From Argonema galeatum A003/A1 (GTDB lineage Bacteria > Cyanobacteriota > Cyanobacteriia > Cyanobacteriales > Aerosakkonemataceae), in contig NZ_JAIQZM010000038.1 of the NCBI RefSeq assembly GCF_023333595.1, positions 1 through 59,127 on the forward strand: a stretch of DNA of 59,127 bases, written 5' to 3'. A program made the position numbers and the translations under genes. The stretch's first letter is position 1; each line of letters starts with the position of its first letter. Under the pieces are notes generated by a model, which saw nothing but the letters and a program-made list of their open reading frames with translations, ran no database searches and was not told the origin of the DNA. Positions 50,541 through 58,795 of this stretch are shown here, in pieces.

Positions 50541-50685
50541 AGCCTGATGTAAAGAAGCGATCGCATTAACTGTGTATTGAAAGTGAGTTGGCTGAAAAGA
50601 TCGCACTTCCTTTCCTATTCTTTAATTTAAGTGCGATCGCACCCATCCCTTCACCCCCAGATTATTAGGGAATTATTAATTTTTT

Positions 50686-51126
50686 TTATATCTCATACAC
50701 TCCACCAGAACTAGCAGTTATTCCCAAAGTTTGGGCAGCAGCAATTAGATTCCGATCTAGCGATAAAATGTTTTCTACCTTACGATTGTAGCCAATAGCT
50801 AAATGCAGTGCATCGCCAGCGCGTAACCCCGTATTGCCTTGCAACAAAAACTGAGTTGCTCGCTCGAAATCCTCTGTGTTAACTTCAAATATGGCATAAA
50901 ATTCCGCAACATCAGCCTGAAACGCTCTCATGGTTTCTTCTACTATTTCCTGGGTTAATTCTCCCATGCGAATTCGACGGGTTAATAGGCTAGCAAACTC
51001 CACCCGCGTCCAATCACTAATAGCTAATTCACCAGCAGGAACAGCCAGCAACACATTCTCAACGCGATCGCTAGTAGCTTCGTGGATATAAAAGGGAGCT
51101 AGAAAACTGGTATCTAAATAAATCAA
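50686..51126 (-). CDS. PIN-domain ribonuclease toxin (VapC-like)
   Basis: 146 residues. MIYLDTSFLAPFYIHEATSD carries the first PIN Asp. DWTRVEFASLLTRRI supplies the Glu, LRAGDALHLAIGYN the central Asp, and NILSLDRNLIAAAQTLG the last Asp. All four acidic positions are present, so RNA cleavage is expected. It overlaps the upstream Phd-type antitoxin by four bases. The pairing of a PIN toxin with a Phd antitoxin is common. Confidence 0.9.
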   Translation of the reverse strand: MIYLDTSFLAPFYIHEATSDRVENVLLAVPAGELAISDWTRVEFASLLTRRIRMGELTQEIVEETMRAFQADVAEFYAIFEVNTEDFERATQFLLQGNTGLRAGDALHLAIGYNRKVENILSLDRNLIAAAQTLGITASSGGVYEI

Positions 51127-51392
51127 TACCTAGCCTCACTGCGTAGAGTTTGCAAAGTTTCTAGGCTACTGGTTGCAGCTATTGGTTGGTTTCTCCTCAG
51201 CTGAGATCGGGATTTCAGCTTTCCCTTAATCTTTCCAGGAACGTTTGAGCGATCGATTAATTCTTGCCCAATAGTAGATAATTTAGCGATCGCCTTTCCT
51301 TGACGAGTAATAATCACTTCTTCTCCCCGTTCCACCTGACTGAGAATTTGATTCAGACTTGCCTCAAAATCAGCGACACTCAATTCTATCAT
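51123..51392 (-). CDS. Phd/YefM-type antitoxin
   Basis: 89 residues. MIELSVADFEASLNQILSQV and RGEEVIITRQGKAIAKLSTI are the standard Phd/YefM DNA-binding fold (the G-K-P/A-A..L motif). The remainder (GKIKGKLKSRSQLRRN) is a basic disordered tail that would bind the toxin. First gene of the pair. Confidence 0.88.
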   Translation of the reverse strand: MIELSVADFEASLNQILSQVERGEEVIITRQGKAIAKLSTIGQELIDRSNVPGKIKGKLKSRSQLRRNQPIAATSSLETLQTLRSEARY

Positions 51393-51436
51393 AACAGTAT
51401 CTCCCTATCAAAAACAGTACTTGCCGAACTTTTTTC

Positions 51437-51730
51437 CTATTGTTGAAATTCTTCAAATAATTCAAAAAATCTATCTAGTGCATCCCTCTCATCCTGAGAA
51501 AAGAACAAAATTATGTTAGCCCAACATTGAGAAGATTCCATCCCAAATTTTTGCTGAATCCATTCTTGAAATCCATCCAGCGGGTTTTCTGCTGTTAAAG
51601 GTACACCAAGTTGGTACTGCGCTACATTATATCCCGATAAAAAAGCCTGAAGACAAACGATTGAGGGTCTACCCAAATAGGCGGCAGGTTTCTTTTTTAT
51701 TTTTTCTAGCACATTACCTAGATAATCCAT
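51437..51730 (-). CDS. Hypothetical protein, immunity-like
   Basis: 97 residues from the ATG at 51730 (MDYLGNVLEKIKKKPAAYLG), preceded by GAGAGG; the longer frame to 51778 would overlap the intergenic spacing. The pattern LEKIKKKPAAYLGRPSIVCLQAFLSGY with SSQCWANIILFFSQDERDALDRFF resembles small immunity proteins of polymorphic toxin systems. I cannot name the family. It lies directly behind the gene at 51780-52097. Confidence 0.6.
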   Translation of the reverse strand: MDYLGNVLEKIKKKPAAYLGRPSIVCLQAFLSGYNVAQYQLGVPLTAENPLDGFQEWIQQKFGMESSQCWANIILFFSQDERDALDRFFELFEEFQQ

Positions 51731-51779
51731 CGCGAACCTCTCCCTATTCAATTTATCAACTATATAAATTATAGCCAAA

Positions 51780-52097
51780 TTAAAGCTGTGTTTCCGTCAC
51801 CGTAAATTTGCCATTAAAATCTTCTACCAAAGGCCCGCCAAAACTATTGAGCCACTCCTGTTTAGGAATTCCGTCAGGATATAGGTTATCAAAAACTGTT
51901 TCAATTCTTCCTAATTCAGTTTCAATCTGAACAACTACGCCTTGATGAAAACCGTTGAGAGCAACTTGTCGATCGCTTCCCGCCGGATTAGTTATAATTG
52001 AAAAAGGTAATCTGTCTGTATTAGTGCTGATTTTTATTAAGTTACCATTAATTCCTTCTATTTGCAAGTATCTTTGGATATCTTGAGAGCATTGCAA
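51780..52097 (-). CDS. Hypothetical protein, possible truncated effector domain
   Basis: 105 residues: INGNLIKISTNTDRLPFSII, VALNGFHQGVVVQIETELGR, IETVFDNLYPDGIPKQEWLN and FGGPLVEDFNGKFTV. Beta-rich, without a signal or membrane segment. The end looks like the C-terminus of a larger protein. Upstream lies the AGAAACCCGGTTTC repeat, where a longer gene may have been cut. With the immunity-like gene 50 bases downstream it forms a two-gene unit. Family not recognised. Confidence 0.55.
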   Translation of the reverse strand: MQCSQDIQRYLQIEGINGNLIKISTNTDRLPFSIITNPAGSDRQVALNGFHQGVVVQIETELGRIETVFDNLYPDGIPKQEWLNSFGGPLVEDFNGKFTVTETQL

Positions 52098-52179
52098 GCA
52101 TTGAAAATTTGGATATTAGCTCGACAAATTAAAACTGGATTACGTCAGGGAGATGTAGATGTTTATCCAAAATCCAATA

Positions 52180-52213
52180 AGAAACCCGGTTTCTTGAAGA
52201 AACCGGGTTTCTG
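52180..52213. repeat. AGAAACCCGGTTTC palindrome, copy 4
   Basis: Arms AGAAACCCGGTTTCTT and AAGAAACCGGGTTTCT. It lies between psbK and the accessory block, marking the border of the block. Confidence 0.85.
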
Positions 52214-52295
52214 GGTGGCGATCGGACCAAAAAAAGCGGCTACCCCATTTCTGGAATAGCCACCCTTTTGTTTTTCGGTGATACTATATATCGGC

Positions 52296-52433
52296 TTATC
52301 TGAAACCAACAGCCGCTTGCCAAACGAAAGCCAGCAGCAGGAAAAACACGGGAATGACAGGTAGAACGTCTACCAGGGGATCGAAGACTGAAAAAGCTTC
52401 GGGCAGTTTTGCTAACAAGAGCGCCGCTTCCAT
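52296..52433 (-). CDS. psbK: Photosystem II reaction centre protein K
   Basis: 45 residues: MEAALLLAKLPEAFSVFDPL then VDVLPVIPVFFLLLAFVWQA and AVGFR. The mature part KLPEAFSVFDPLVDVLPVIP...FVWQAAVGFR is the conserved PsbK sequence, preceded by a short leader that is removed. AGGAAGG lies upstream of the ATG. It sits 60 bases behind tgt, the arrangement seen in many cyanobacteria. Confidence 0.96.
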   Translation of the reverse strand: MEAALLLAKLPEAFSVFDPLVDVLPVIPVFFLLLAFVWQAAVGFR

Positions 52434-52493
52434 GTATTAACCTTCCTATCCAACACAAATTTCATAATCGCCATAGATCTTAACATGGGCAGC

Positions 52494-53615
52494 TCACACT
52501 GATGCCGCTGCGGGAGCAAGCCACTGGGCAAATTCCGTCGTAAAGCGATCGCACAAAATCGCCTCTCGTATCCGCTGGGTAAAGCTCACCAGTTCCGTGA
52601 GATTGTGAATCGACAACAGAGTGTAACCTAGAATCTCCTTTGCTCGCACCAAATGACACAAATAAGCGCGGCTGAAGTTCTGACAGGTATAACAACCACA
52701 ACTAGCATCCAAAGGCGTAAAATCTTCCCGAAACTGAGCATTTCTCAGGTTCCAGCGTTCCCCCTGTACCAAAGCAGCACCGTGACGCCCAAACCGCGTC
52801 GGAATCACGCAGTCAAACAGATCCACACCAGCAGCTATAGCTTGTGCCATTTCTCGATAAGTACCGATCCCCATCAAATAACGAGGCTTTTCTGGCGGTA
52901 GCAGGGGTGTCGTAGCTTTGACGATCTTTTCAATCAATTCTGGGGGTTCCCCCACACTCACACCGCCGATCGCATAACCAGGTAAATCCAACTGGGCCAA
53001 AGATGCAGCAGCTTGCTGTCGCAAATCCAGATAAACACCTCCCTGAACAATCCCAAACAGAGCCTGATCGGCACGCTGATGAGCCCCTATACACCGTTCC
53101 AACCAGCGGTAAGTGCGGGCTACAGACGCCTCCATAACTTCCCGTTCGCAGGGATAAGGCGGACACTCATCGAACGCCATAATTACATCAGCACCCAGCG
53201 TATTTTGAATTTGGATCGATCGCTCCGGCGTCAATTCAATAAGTCTTCCATCACGAGGAGAACGGAAAGTTACCCCCTCTTCCGTGATTTTACGCATTTT
53301 GCTTAAACTGAATACCTGGAAGCCGCCGGAATCCGTCAGCATCGGCCCATCCCACCCCATAAACCGATGCAGACCACCAGCACCTGCCACAATACCTTCT
53401 CCCGGTTGGAGATGCAGATGATAAGTATTCGCTAACACCATCTGCGCCCCTGTAGCCTGCAATTGAGCCGCTGTCACAGTTTTGACATTAGCCAACGTTC
53501 CCACCGGCATAAAACGAGGCGTTTCTACCAGCCCGTGAGGCGTCGAAAACACTCCAGCTCGCGCCTGGGTATGGGAGCAGCAAGCCTGACATTGAAATTT
53601 AAAACTGGAACTCAA
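52494..53615 (-). CDS. tgt: tRNA-guanine transglycosylase
   Basis: 373 residues. The catalytic Asp95 lies in MLTDSGGFQVFSLSKMRKI, with DVIMAFDECPPYP, GYAIGGVSVGE, YLMGIG and the zinc site CGCYTCQNFSRAYLCHLV. It swaps G34 for a queuine precursor in tRNAs with GUN anticodons. Length and motifs are complete. It lies between the 53636 gene (20 bases upstream) and psbK, all on the same strand, so a three-gene transcript is likely. Confidence 0.96.
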   Translation of the reverse strand: MSSSFKFQCQACCSHTQARAGVFSTPHGLVETPRFMPVGTLANVKTVTAAQLQATGAQMVLANTYHLHLQPGEGIVAGAGGLHRFMGWDGPMLTDSGGFQVFSLSKMRKITEEGVTFRSPRDGRLIELTPERSIQIQNTLGADVIMAFDECPPYPCEREVMEASVARTYRWLERCIGAHQRADQALFGIVQGGVYLDLRQQAAASLAQLDLPGYAIGGVSVGEPPELIEKIVKATTPLLPPEKPRYLMGIGTYREMAQAIAAGVDLFDCVIPTRFGRHGAALVQGERWNLRNAQFREDFTPLDASCGCYTCQNFSRAYLCHLVRAKEILGYTLLSIHNLTELVSFTQRIREAILCDRFTTEFAQWLAPAAASV

Positions 53616-53635
53616 AGTTAATTCAATCCAAACAC

Positions 53636-54088
53636 TTAAAACGAGTAATCGCTATCATCGTCAATATTAAGATCCCACTTAGCTGAAAGGACTTGATCCA
53701 CGACAGCTTCCAGGTCAGCATCGTTTAAATTCTCAGTTCCTCTTTCTTGCAGCGGATTCGAGAGCGGAATAAGTCGCAATCGGCGATTCTCTTGCACCAG
53801 ATCGAAATAACATTCGCACTCTGGCGACTGTTGCAGCTCTAGGTAATCAAAACTATAGACGTTGAGATAAAGCGCATGGTTGGCAACTACAGTTGCCCGA
53901 CGGTCATCGGCAAAAACGTCCAGCACATACCCTTCTCCCTCACTGTGTAAACGATCGTCCTGGATGTGGAGATAACGGACATGGTGCAAATCCGTTAAAA
54001 TTCTCCGCATATCTAACTTGTGAATGATAACCCCGGTATCTATAATGCAGGGGGCAGGCAGCTGGGTAGGAAATTGATCTTGACTCAT
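53636..54088 (-). CDS. Conserved protein of unknown function upstream of tgt
   Basis: 150 residues, acidic and soluble: PCIIDTGVIIHKLDMRRILT, HIQDDRLHSEGEGYVLDVFA, LYLNVYSFDYLELQQSPECE and an acidic end (DLNIDDDSDYSF). The N-terminal DTGVIIHKLDMRRIL segment and the closeness to tgt suggest a conserved cyanobacterial protein. Function unknown to me. Confidence 0.75.
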   Translation of the reverse strand: MSQDQFPTQLPAPCIIDTGVIIHKLDMRRILTDLHHVRYLHIQDDRLHSEGEGYVLDVFADDRRATVVANHALYLNVYSFDYLELQQSPECECYFDLVQENRRLRLIPLSNPLQERGTENLNDADLEAVVDQVLSAKWDLNIDDDSDYSF

Positions 54089-54555
54089 AAGTAAAATGCC
54101 TCTGGTCTCGATGAGCCTTCATATTGACAGTAAATGGTTAAATGCAACAGCAGGGTCAAGCCCTACATACCAACTTAATCTTTGAGAGAGAAAGCGTGCG
54201 ACCTATAAATTAAATAAATACTTGCCAGCGGGTATATAAGGTTAGGGGCAGCTCAAGTGTAAAAATCGTGAGAAAAAATGAAATTTGCTGGCAATCTCAA
54301 CAAAGATTTTGCGAATGCCTGCTAGACAGGCAGAATGGACGAGACTATCTTATCCTAGATTTTTTAAGCAACCCATCATTAAATTTACGTAATTCACTGC
54401 GGGAAATACTGAATGCGCGGACTCAACAGGTAAAAGTAAGTGCAGATGGGAGGGGGTCAGTGGGTGAGCGGGTGAGCGGGGGAAAATGCAAATTACAATT
54501 CTTATCTTTGTTTTGCCCTTTGATATGCTGGCAAAATATACTTTGCGCGGCCTGA

Positions 54556-54671
54556 TACCAAATCCGGGTTGGTTACCCCATGAGAATTTTTGGCCTAAAC
54601 ATTGTAGGGACAATTCATGAATTGTCTCTACAGCCTAGAGACATAAGGGGGGTAATCGTTGCGGATTTGGT
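54556..54671. mobile_element. 116-bp MITE-like element, copy 2
   Basis: Same terminal inverted repeats (TACCAAATCCG / CGGATTTGGT) and inner GGTTACCCC as 36777-36891. The central palindrome is changed to GTAGGGACAATTCATG/CATGAATTGTCTCTAC, keeping the pairing. It lies in the gap 54089-54792, which otherwise holds a short doubtful frame and repeats (GGGTGAGCGGGTGAGCGG, ATGAACCATGAACC) but no convincing gene. Confidence 0.82.
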
Positions 54672-54792
54672 CTGAGATTGACATTTTTCACTTATGAGAG
54701 TTCATGGCAATTAACTATGAACCATGAACCATGAACAACCCGGACGCGAAAATGTGGCAGCAAGTGATCGAGAGCATTATAGGTAATTAAGT

Positions 54793-55584
54793 ATGAGTAA
54801 TAGACGGTGGGTTAAAGGGGTTGGTCGGTTTTGGCATCAGCAGACAAGTACGCTTGCTGCTGCGATCGCTTTTTATACTTGTCTGCCCGTCCCAACCTCT
54901 TGGACGCTGGCTTTTCCGGGCATAGCCCGCCTCGCACCACTCGTCGGACTGATGATTGGGGGAATTTTGGGGCTGCTGGATGCTGGGCTGCATCTGCTGG
55001 GTATGCCCGCATTCACTAAGTCTGCCTTGGTAGTGGTGGCTGGAATTGCCCTGACGGGCGGACTGCATCTTGATGGTGCAATGGATACTGCTGATGGACT
55101 GGCGGTGCCAGATCCGCAACGTCGCCTTGAGGTAATGTCTGACAGCGTTACGGGTGCTTTTGGCGCGATGGCGGCGATCGCACTCTTGCTACTCAAAACA
55201 TCTGCCCTGGCAGACATCGAATCCCACCGCTGGTTGGCTTTGATGGCAGCGGCGGGCTGGGGACGCTGGGGGCAATTGGTGGCAATTATTTGTTATCCCT
55301 ACCTCAAGCCCACAGGTAAAGGGGCAATTCACAAGGAATCGAACCATTCAGCCTACGATCTGGTGCCGGGATTCCTGGCGCTGCTAGGATTGAGCGGGTT
55401 TTTACTCATTTTGGACGATCGCAACTGGTTGATAGCAGCTGGTATGGCTTTCGGCGGAAGTGCGATCGCCGTTCTCACGGGTGCCTGGTTTAATCACAAA
55501 TTAGGCGGTCATACCGGCGATACTTATGGAGCTGTCGTGGAGTGGACTGAAGCGTTATTACTCTGTCTCCTCACCGGACTTTAG
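54793..55584 (+). CDS. cobS: Adenosylcobinamide-GDP ribazoletransferase (cobalamin synthase)
   Basis: 263 residues with about six membrane segments. Family motifs are FYTCLPVP, LTGGLHLDGAMDTADGLAVP, DSVTGAFGAMAAIALLLLKT and the end GGHTGDTYGAVVEWTEALLL. The enzyme joins alpha-ribazole to adenosylcobinamide-GDP in the membrane, the last step of the nucleotide-loop assembly of B12 (pseudo-B12 in most cyanobacteria). No cobalamin riboswitch is seen upstream. Single gene here. Confidence 0.95.
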   Translation: MSNRRWVKGVGRFWHQQTSTLAAAIAFYTCLPVPTSWTLAFPGIARLAPLVGLMIGGILGLLDAGLHLLGMPAFTKSALVVVAGIALTGGLHLDGAMDTADGLAVPDPQRRLEVMSDSVTGAFGAMAAIALLLLKTSALADIESHRWLALMAAAGWGRWGQLVAIICYPYLKPTGKGAIHKESNHSAYDLVPGFLALLGLSGFLLILDDRNWLIAAGMAFGGSAIAVLTGAWFNHKLGGHTGDTYGAVVEWTEALLLCLLTGL

Positions 55585-55600
55585 AAGGATGATGCCCCCA

Positions 55601-55665
55601 GTCATTTTAGATTTTAGATTTTAGATTTTAGATTTAAAATCTGAAATCTAAAATCTGAAATTTCC
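55601..55665. repeat. TTTTAGATTTTAGATTT tandem/inverted repeat
   Basis: TTTTAGA repeated about four times, then its near complement (AATCTGAAATCTAAAATC). Behind it are CTTTTGACTTTTGACT and CAGTCACCAGTCACCAG arrays up to 55865. The gap 55585-55906 contains no gene. Confidence 0.8.
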
Positions 55666-55906
55666 CCTATCCCCCTCTCCCCCTCTTCCCCGATCCCTTT
55701 TTTTCTTTTGACTTTTGACTTTTGACTTTTGACTAAACCCACATTCCGCACCCTGTACTGTCACATTCGGTTTTTTCGGAATTTAGAGCGCGTATTTTGT
55801 AATTTTTAGCACATTTAAATACCGAAATTCTTCTACCCAGTCACCAGTCACCAGTCACCAGTCCCCAAAAATTCGTTGTGTGACAGTTGAGGGTGCGGAA
55901 TGTAGG

Positions 55907-56359
55907 CTAAATCGGTCGCAGGCGCGTTACCTTGAGCTTAAATTCACCACCTGCCGTTTCACCAAAAGCCCGCACTCTAATAATGTAAGTCCCGGCCTCT
56001 TTAATGCGCGTGAACAGAAGCGAGTTGGTGCTGCCGTCTGGCCCATCATCATTTTCTACTACCGTCGTGCCATTTTTTGCCAGCAACGTGACAATGGTGT
56101 CAAAGCCTTCAGACGTCACATCGATCGCTAAATTATCTCCAGCAGTCAAAGTCACAACATAGTCGCGGGCAAACCCGCCCTGTCCGGTGGGAATATCTTT
56201 GTCCGACAGGTTGTCCGTAATTTCATTATTAGCAGGTAAGGTGATAGGGTTATACAACTGGCTTTGAGCCCGAACTGTTATGGCACTCATACCAACTGCC
56301 AACAGGGTTGCAGGAACGAGCAGGACTTGGCTAAACCGAGCAGCAAAAGCGTGAATCAT
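55907..56359 (-). CDS. Secreted PPC-domain protein
   Basis: 150 residues. A signal peptide (LLVPATLLAVGMSAITVRAQ) precedes one pre-peptidase C-terminal (PPC) beta-sandwich: ARDYVVTLTAGDNLAIDVTSEGFDT, NDDGPDGSTNSLLFTRI, AGTYIIRVRAFGETAGGEFKL. PPC domains are usually removable tails of secreted proteases; here the domain stands alone. Periplasmic or extracellular. Confidence 0.88.
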   Translation of the reverse strand: MIHAFAARFSQVLLVPATLLAVGMSAITVRAQSQLYNPITLPANNEITDNLSDKDIPTGQGGFARDYVVTLTAGDNLAIDVTSEGFDTIVTLLAKNGTTVVENDDGPDGSTNSLLFTRIKEAGTYIIRVRAFGETAGGEFKLKVTRLRPI

Positions 56360-56578
56360 GATGGAGCGCTATATTTTGGCAAAAAAAGCGAATTTGTCAA
56401 TTTTGACGGTTCTTTCCTGTCAAATATACTGTAGTAGGGACACGGTATCATTAAAATTTTCGGATGACCGACATATTTATGATGCCCTGTCCTACAAAAA
56501 TGTTCATGTTGAACATTAGCATAATAATTCCGAAAGACCCGGAGTGTCAGCTATTACAGATGACTGTAGTCTGCTGGC

Positions 56579-57295
56579 TTAGTTTACAGGTTTAGTGCGC
56601 TCAAAAGAAATAGCTTGCTGTGGGGACGCGATCGCAGCTATGCCATACACTCGAATTCTATGTTGGCGCAAGGTATCAGTAGCAGACTGTACAGTCTCCC
56701 CACTTGTATAAATGTCATCTAACAACAGAATCGGTGTAGCAGGACGAGTGCGATCGAAATCTTTTCCCAATACAAACGCCCCAGCCAGATTTTGTTTTCG
56801 CTCTACCGCAGACAAGCCAAACTGCGGTTTCGTATCGCGCACCCGTTCTAAGCCATGCCGTTGTAAAGGCAACCCAGTTAGCTTGCAAAAACTTTCTGCC
56901 AGCAACTCTGCCTGATTGTAACCTCTTTCCTGCTGCTTGTTGGCATGAAGTGGAATCGGCACCACCGTCAGCTTTGTACCAGCAGCAAGAGAAGATTTCA
57001 GCCAAGCTTCCGCAAGCCAGTACCCCAAAGGCTGAGCCACTTGGGGTTGATTTTCGTATTTGAGTACCTTTAGCGCCCGTTTGAGCGCCCCTCCATACAC
57101 ACCCCAAGCAAAAACAGGCCGTTCTGTGCTAAAGAACTTGTCAGGTTTGGGCATCTGACAGCGTTCTAGTTGTCGCTGACAATCTGGACAAAATTCTTTA
57201 GGCGTCGGACGCTGACATAAAGGACAGCTGGATTGCAAAAACAAATTTAGCAATCCTTTCAGATTTTGAGTCCAGTTACCCATTCGATCGATCAT
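56579..57295 (-). CDS. comF: ComF family phosphoribosyltransferase-like protein
   Basis: 238 residues. An N-terminal zinc ribbon (CPLCQRPTPKEFCPDCQRQL) is followed by a PRTase fold with VVPIPLHANKQQERGYNQAELLA and the PRPP-binding loop ILLLDDIYTSGET. ComF is needed for DNA uptake in transformable bacteria and cooperates with DprA, whose gene is also in this window. The internal start at residue 5 (MGNWTQ) is possible. Confidence 0.92.
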   Translation of the reverse strand: MIDRMGNWTQNLKGLLNLFLQSSCPLCQRPTPKEFCPDCQRQLERCQMPKPDKFFSTERPVFAWGVYGGALKRALKVLKYENQPQVAQPLGYWLAEAWLKSSLAAGTKLTVVPIPLHANKQQERGYNQAELLAESFCKLTGLPLQRHGLERVRDTKPQFGLSAVERKQNLAGAFVLGKDFDRTRPATPILLLDDIYTSGETVQSATDTLRQHRIRVYGIAAIASPQQAISFERTKPVN

Positions 57296-57477
57296 GCTCT
57301 ACGCATCTGTCTTCCATCTGTAGTAAAAAAAAATCTCTGATTCCTTGACTTGCCCCAACAGAGAGAGTCAGCAAGTTGGGGCTTGTCAAGGTGAGTGGAA
57401 GTCCCTTACAGGGGTCTGGAATTCGATCGCTATACCGGCGTGTGCGATCGAGACTTTTTCCAAACAGCCAGAACCGC

Positions 57478-57573
57478 TCAACCGCCTGCTGCGAAAGAAA
57501 CCATGATTAGAAGCGAAAGTAAAAGACCGGGGCTTAGTAGTAGCAACAGCATTCCCAAATCGTGTAAAGTCAT
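57478..57573 (-). CDS. 31-residue single-pass membrane protein
   Basis: MTLHDLGMLLLLLSPGLLLS then LLIMVSFAAGG. GGAGG lies nine bases before the ATG, and the product is one membrane helix, the size and style of small thylakoid subunits. It is none of the ones I can recall (PetG, PetL, PetN, PsbM, PsbX, PsaJ, NdhP, NdhQ). Divergent from the TMEM14 gene, with a 40-base gap. The region 57296-57477 otherwise shows nothing. Confidence 0.6.
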   Translation of the reverse strand: MTLHDLGMLLLLLSPGLLLSLLIMVSFAAGG

Positions 57574-57613
57574 AACACCTAACCTCCTAATTAAGGTTAA
57601 TTAAATCAACCAT

Positions 57614-57937
57614 ATGGATCGAATCGCAGTCTGGTCTATTCTAGTTTATGCTTTAGCCGTTGCTTTGGGTGGTGTATTCGGCTACATCAAAGCAAAAAGC
57701 AATATGTCGCTAATTACTGGTCTGGTTAGCGGTGCAGCGCTTCTAGTTGCATGGTTTTTTGCCACGACAAAACCGGAAACAGGATTGGCAATAGCAATTG
57801 TGATAGGAGCGGTTTTGGTAGTAGTTTTTATTACCCGTCTAATCCGTACCCGGAAATTCATGCCAGCCGGTATAATGATGTCTTTAAGCTTTTTGGCAAC
57901 TGCGGTGTTTGTGTGGGGTTGGCTGGCTCTAGCCTAG
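57614..57937 (+). CDS. TMEM14 family membrane protein
   Basis: 107 residues with four helices: VYALAVALGGVFGYIKAKSN, MSLITGLVSGAALLVAWFFA, TGLAIAIVIGAVLVVVFITR and GIMMSLSFLATAVFVWGW. The GG..GY.KA.S..SL..GL..G motif is that of TMEM14/UPF0136, including plastid FAX fatty-acid exporters. Function in cyanobacteria is not settled. Confidence 0.9.
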   Translation: MDRIAVWSILVYALAVALGGVFGYIKAKSNMSLITGLVSGAALLVAWFFATTKPETGLAIAIVIGAVLVVVFITRLIRTRKFMPAGIMMSLSFLATAVFVWGWLALA

Positions 57938-57958
57938 CGTTATCAAGAATAATATCGG

Positions 57959-58462
57959 TCACACCCGCACAAGTTTGGCATCCTGTTGTTTGCTTTGGGG
58001 CAAATTCGCCCTAAACTGGCGTCCCATTTTCATAGTTTTCGGCAAAACTCCTACCAGCTGACCTAATACCTCATCAGGCAGATGGTTGACAGTTTCAGAG
58101 CCGAAATATTTATCTAGCAGGAATAAAATCGCCTGTGCCCGCTGTAGAGGTACTGAACTCTCCATCGCCTTTTGAGTGAAGCGGAACCACTTTTGCCTCA
58201 TGGCATAAGCTTTCTGCCGTTCTTGATAAGATTCTGGATGAGCCAAAGCGAGATCGCCAACGGGAATGACTTTGCGACAGTCTATGTCGCACACACCGCC
58301 GACTGCTGACCCTGGCCCCGCAAATTCTGCGTGGTGGCGTTTGCAGACGATCAATCCACCCCGGCGACGAGGATCGATCGTCAGCAACTGTCCGCTACTC
58401 AACTGGGTCAAAACCTGAGTTGAGTTAACAGTAATTTGTGGGAGAAGCGACTTGTCTGACAT
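57959..58462 (-). CDS. Hypothetical protein with a Cys/His cluster
   Basis: 167 residues. Residues 36-65 (GGLIVCKRHHAEFAGPG ... GGVCDIDCRKV) carry three Cys and two His, a possible zinc or iron-sulfur site. The rest is helical (RAQAILFLLDKYFGSETVNH, EVLGQLVGVLPKTMK). No family recognised. It converges with the TMEM14 gene, 21 bases apart. Confidence 0.65.
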   Translation of the reverse strand: MSDKSLLPQITVNSTQVLTQLSSGQLLTIDPRRRGGLIVCKRHHAEFAGPGSAVGGVCDIDCRKVIPVGDLALAHPESYQERQKAYAMRQKWFRFTQKAMESSVPLQRAQAILFLLDKYFGSETVNHLPDEVLGQLVGVLPKTMKMGRQFRANLPQSKQQDAKLVRV

Positions 58463-58722
58463 CTTGACCCCTAGAACTCCATATTCTCACTATGAATTAT
58501 TCCTGAAAACTATTAAGTGACAGGAGGGTTTATCTTATAGTGACTGTAAGCTTTTGGGGCAGTGATTCAAGAGCTAGAGCAAATGTGACTTCACTTGTGC
58601 ATCAAAGTGATTTTGGTCACAAGGTGAGTTAATACGTTTGGGGTGAACTAAATCTAGTTATCTACCCGCTGGTCAGACCCACACCATAGCAGCTTCTGCT
58701 TGGTGTTGGGATGAAAGGCGGG

Positions 58723-58755
58723 TTAAAATTGGGTACTCGATGTACCCAATTTTAA
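58723..58755. repeat. Perfect hairpin before tnpB, likely IS605-type left end
   Basis: TTAAAATTGGGTAC and GTACCCAATTTTAA, 14-bp perfect arms around TCGAT. It lies between two genes that point away from each other, so it is unlikely to be a terminator. IS200/IS605 elements carry such hairpins at their left end. The gap 58463-58722 shows no gene. Confidence 0.5.
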
Positions 58756-58795
58756 CAAATCATGTTACTATATTTACACAGCACGTTTCTATAAA

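Noticed and set aside
52062..52259. Plus-strand ORF across the AGAAACCCGG repeat
   Set aside because: Its second half is repeat translation (KKPGFLKKPGFW) and its first half overlaps the start of the minus-strand gene; no support.
54089..54792. Cobalamin riboswitch before cobS, and an ORF at 54268-54555
   Set aside because: No B12-box core is seen. The ORF runs through GGGTGAGCGG repeats into the MITE and has no protein-like character.
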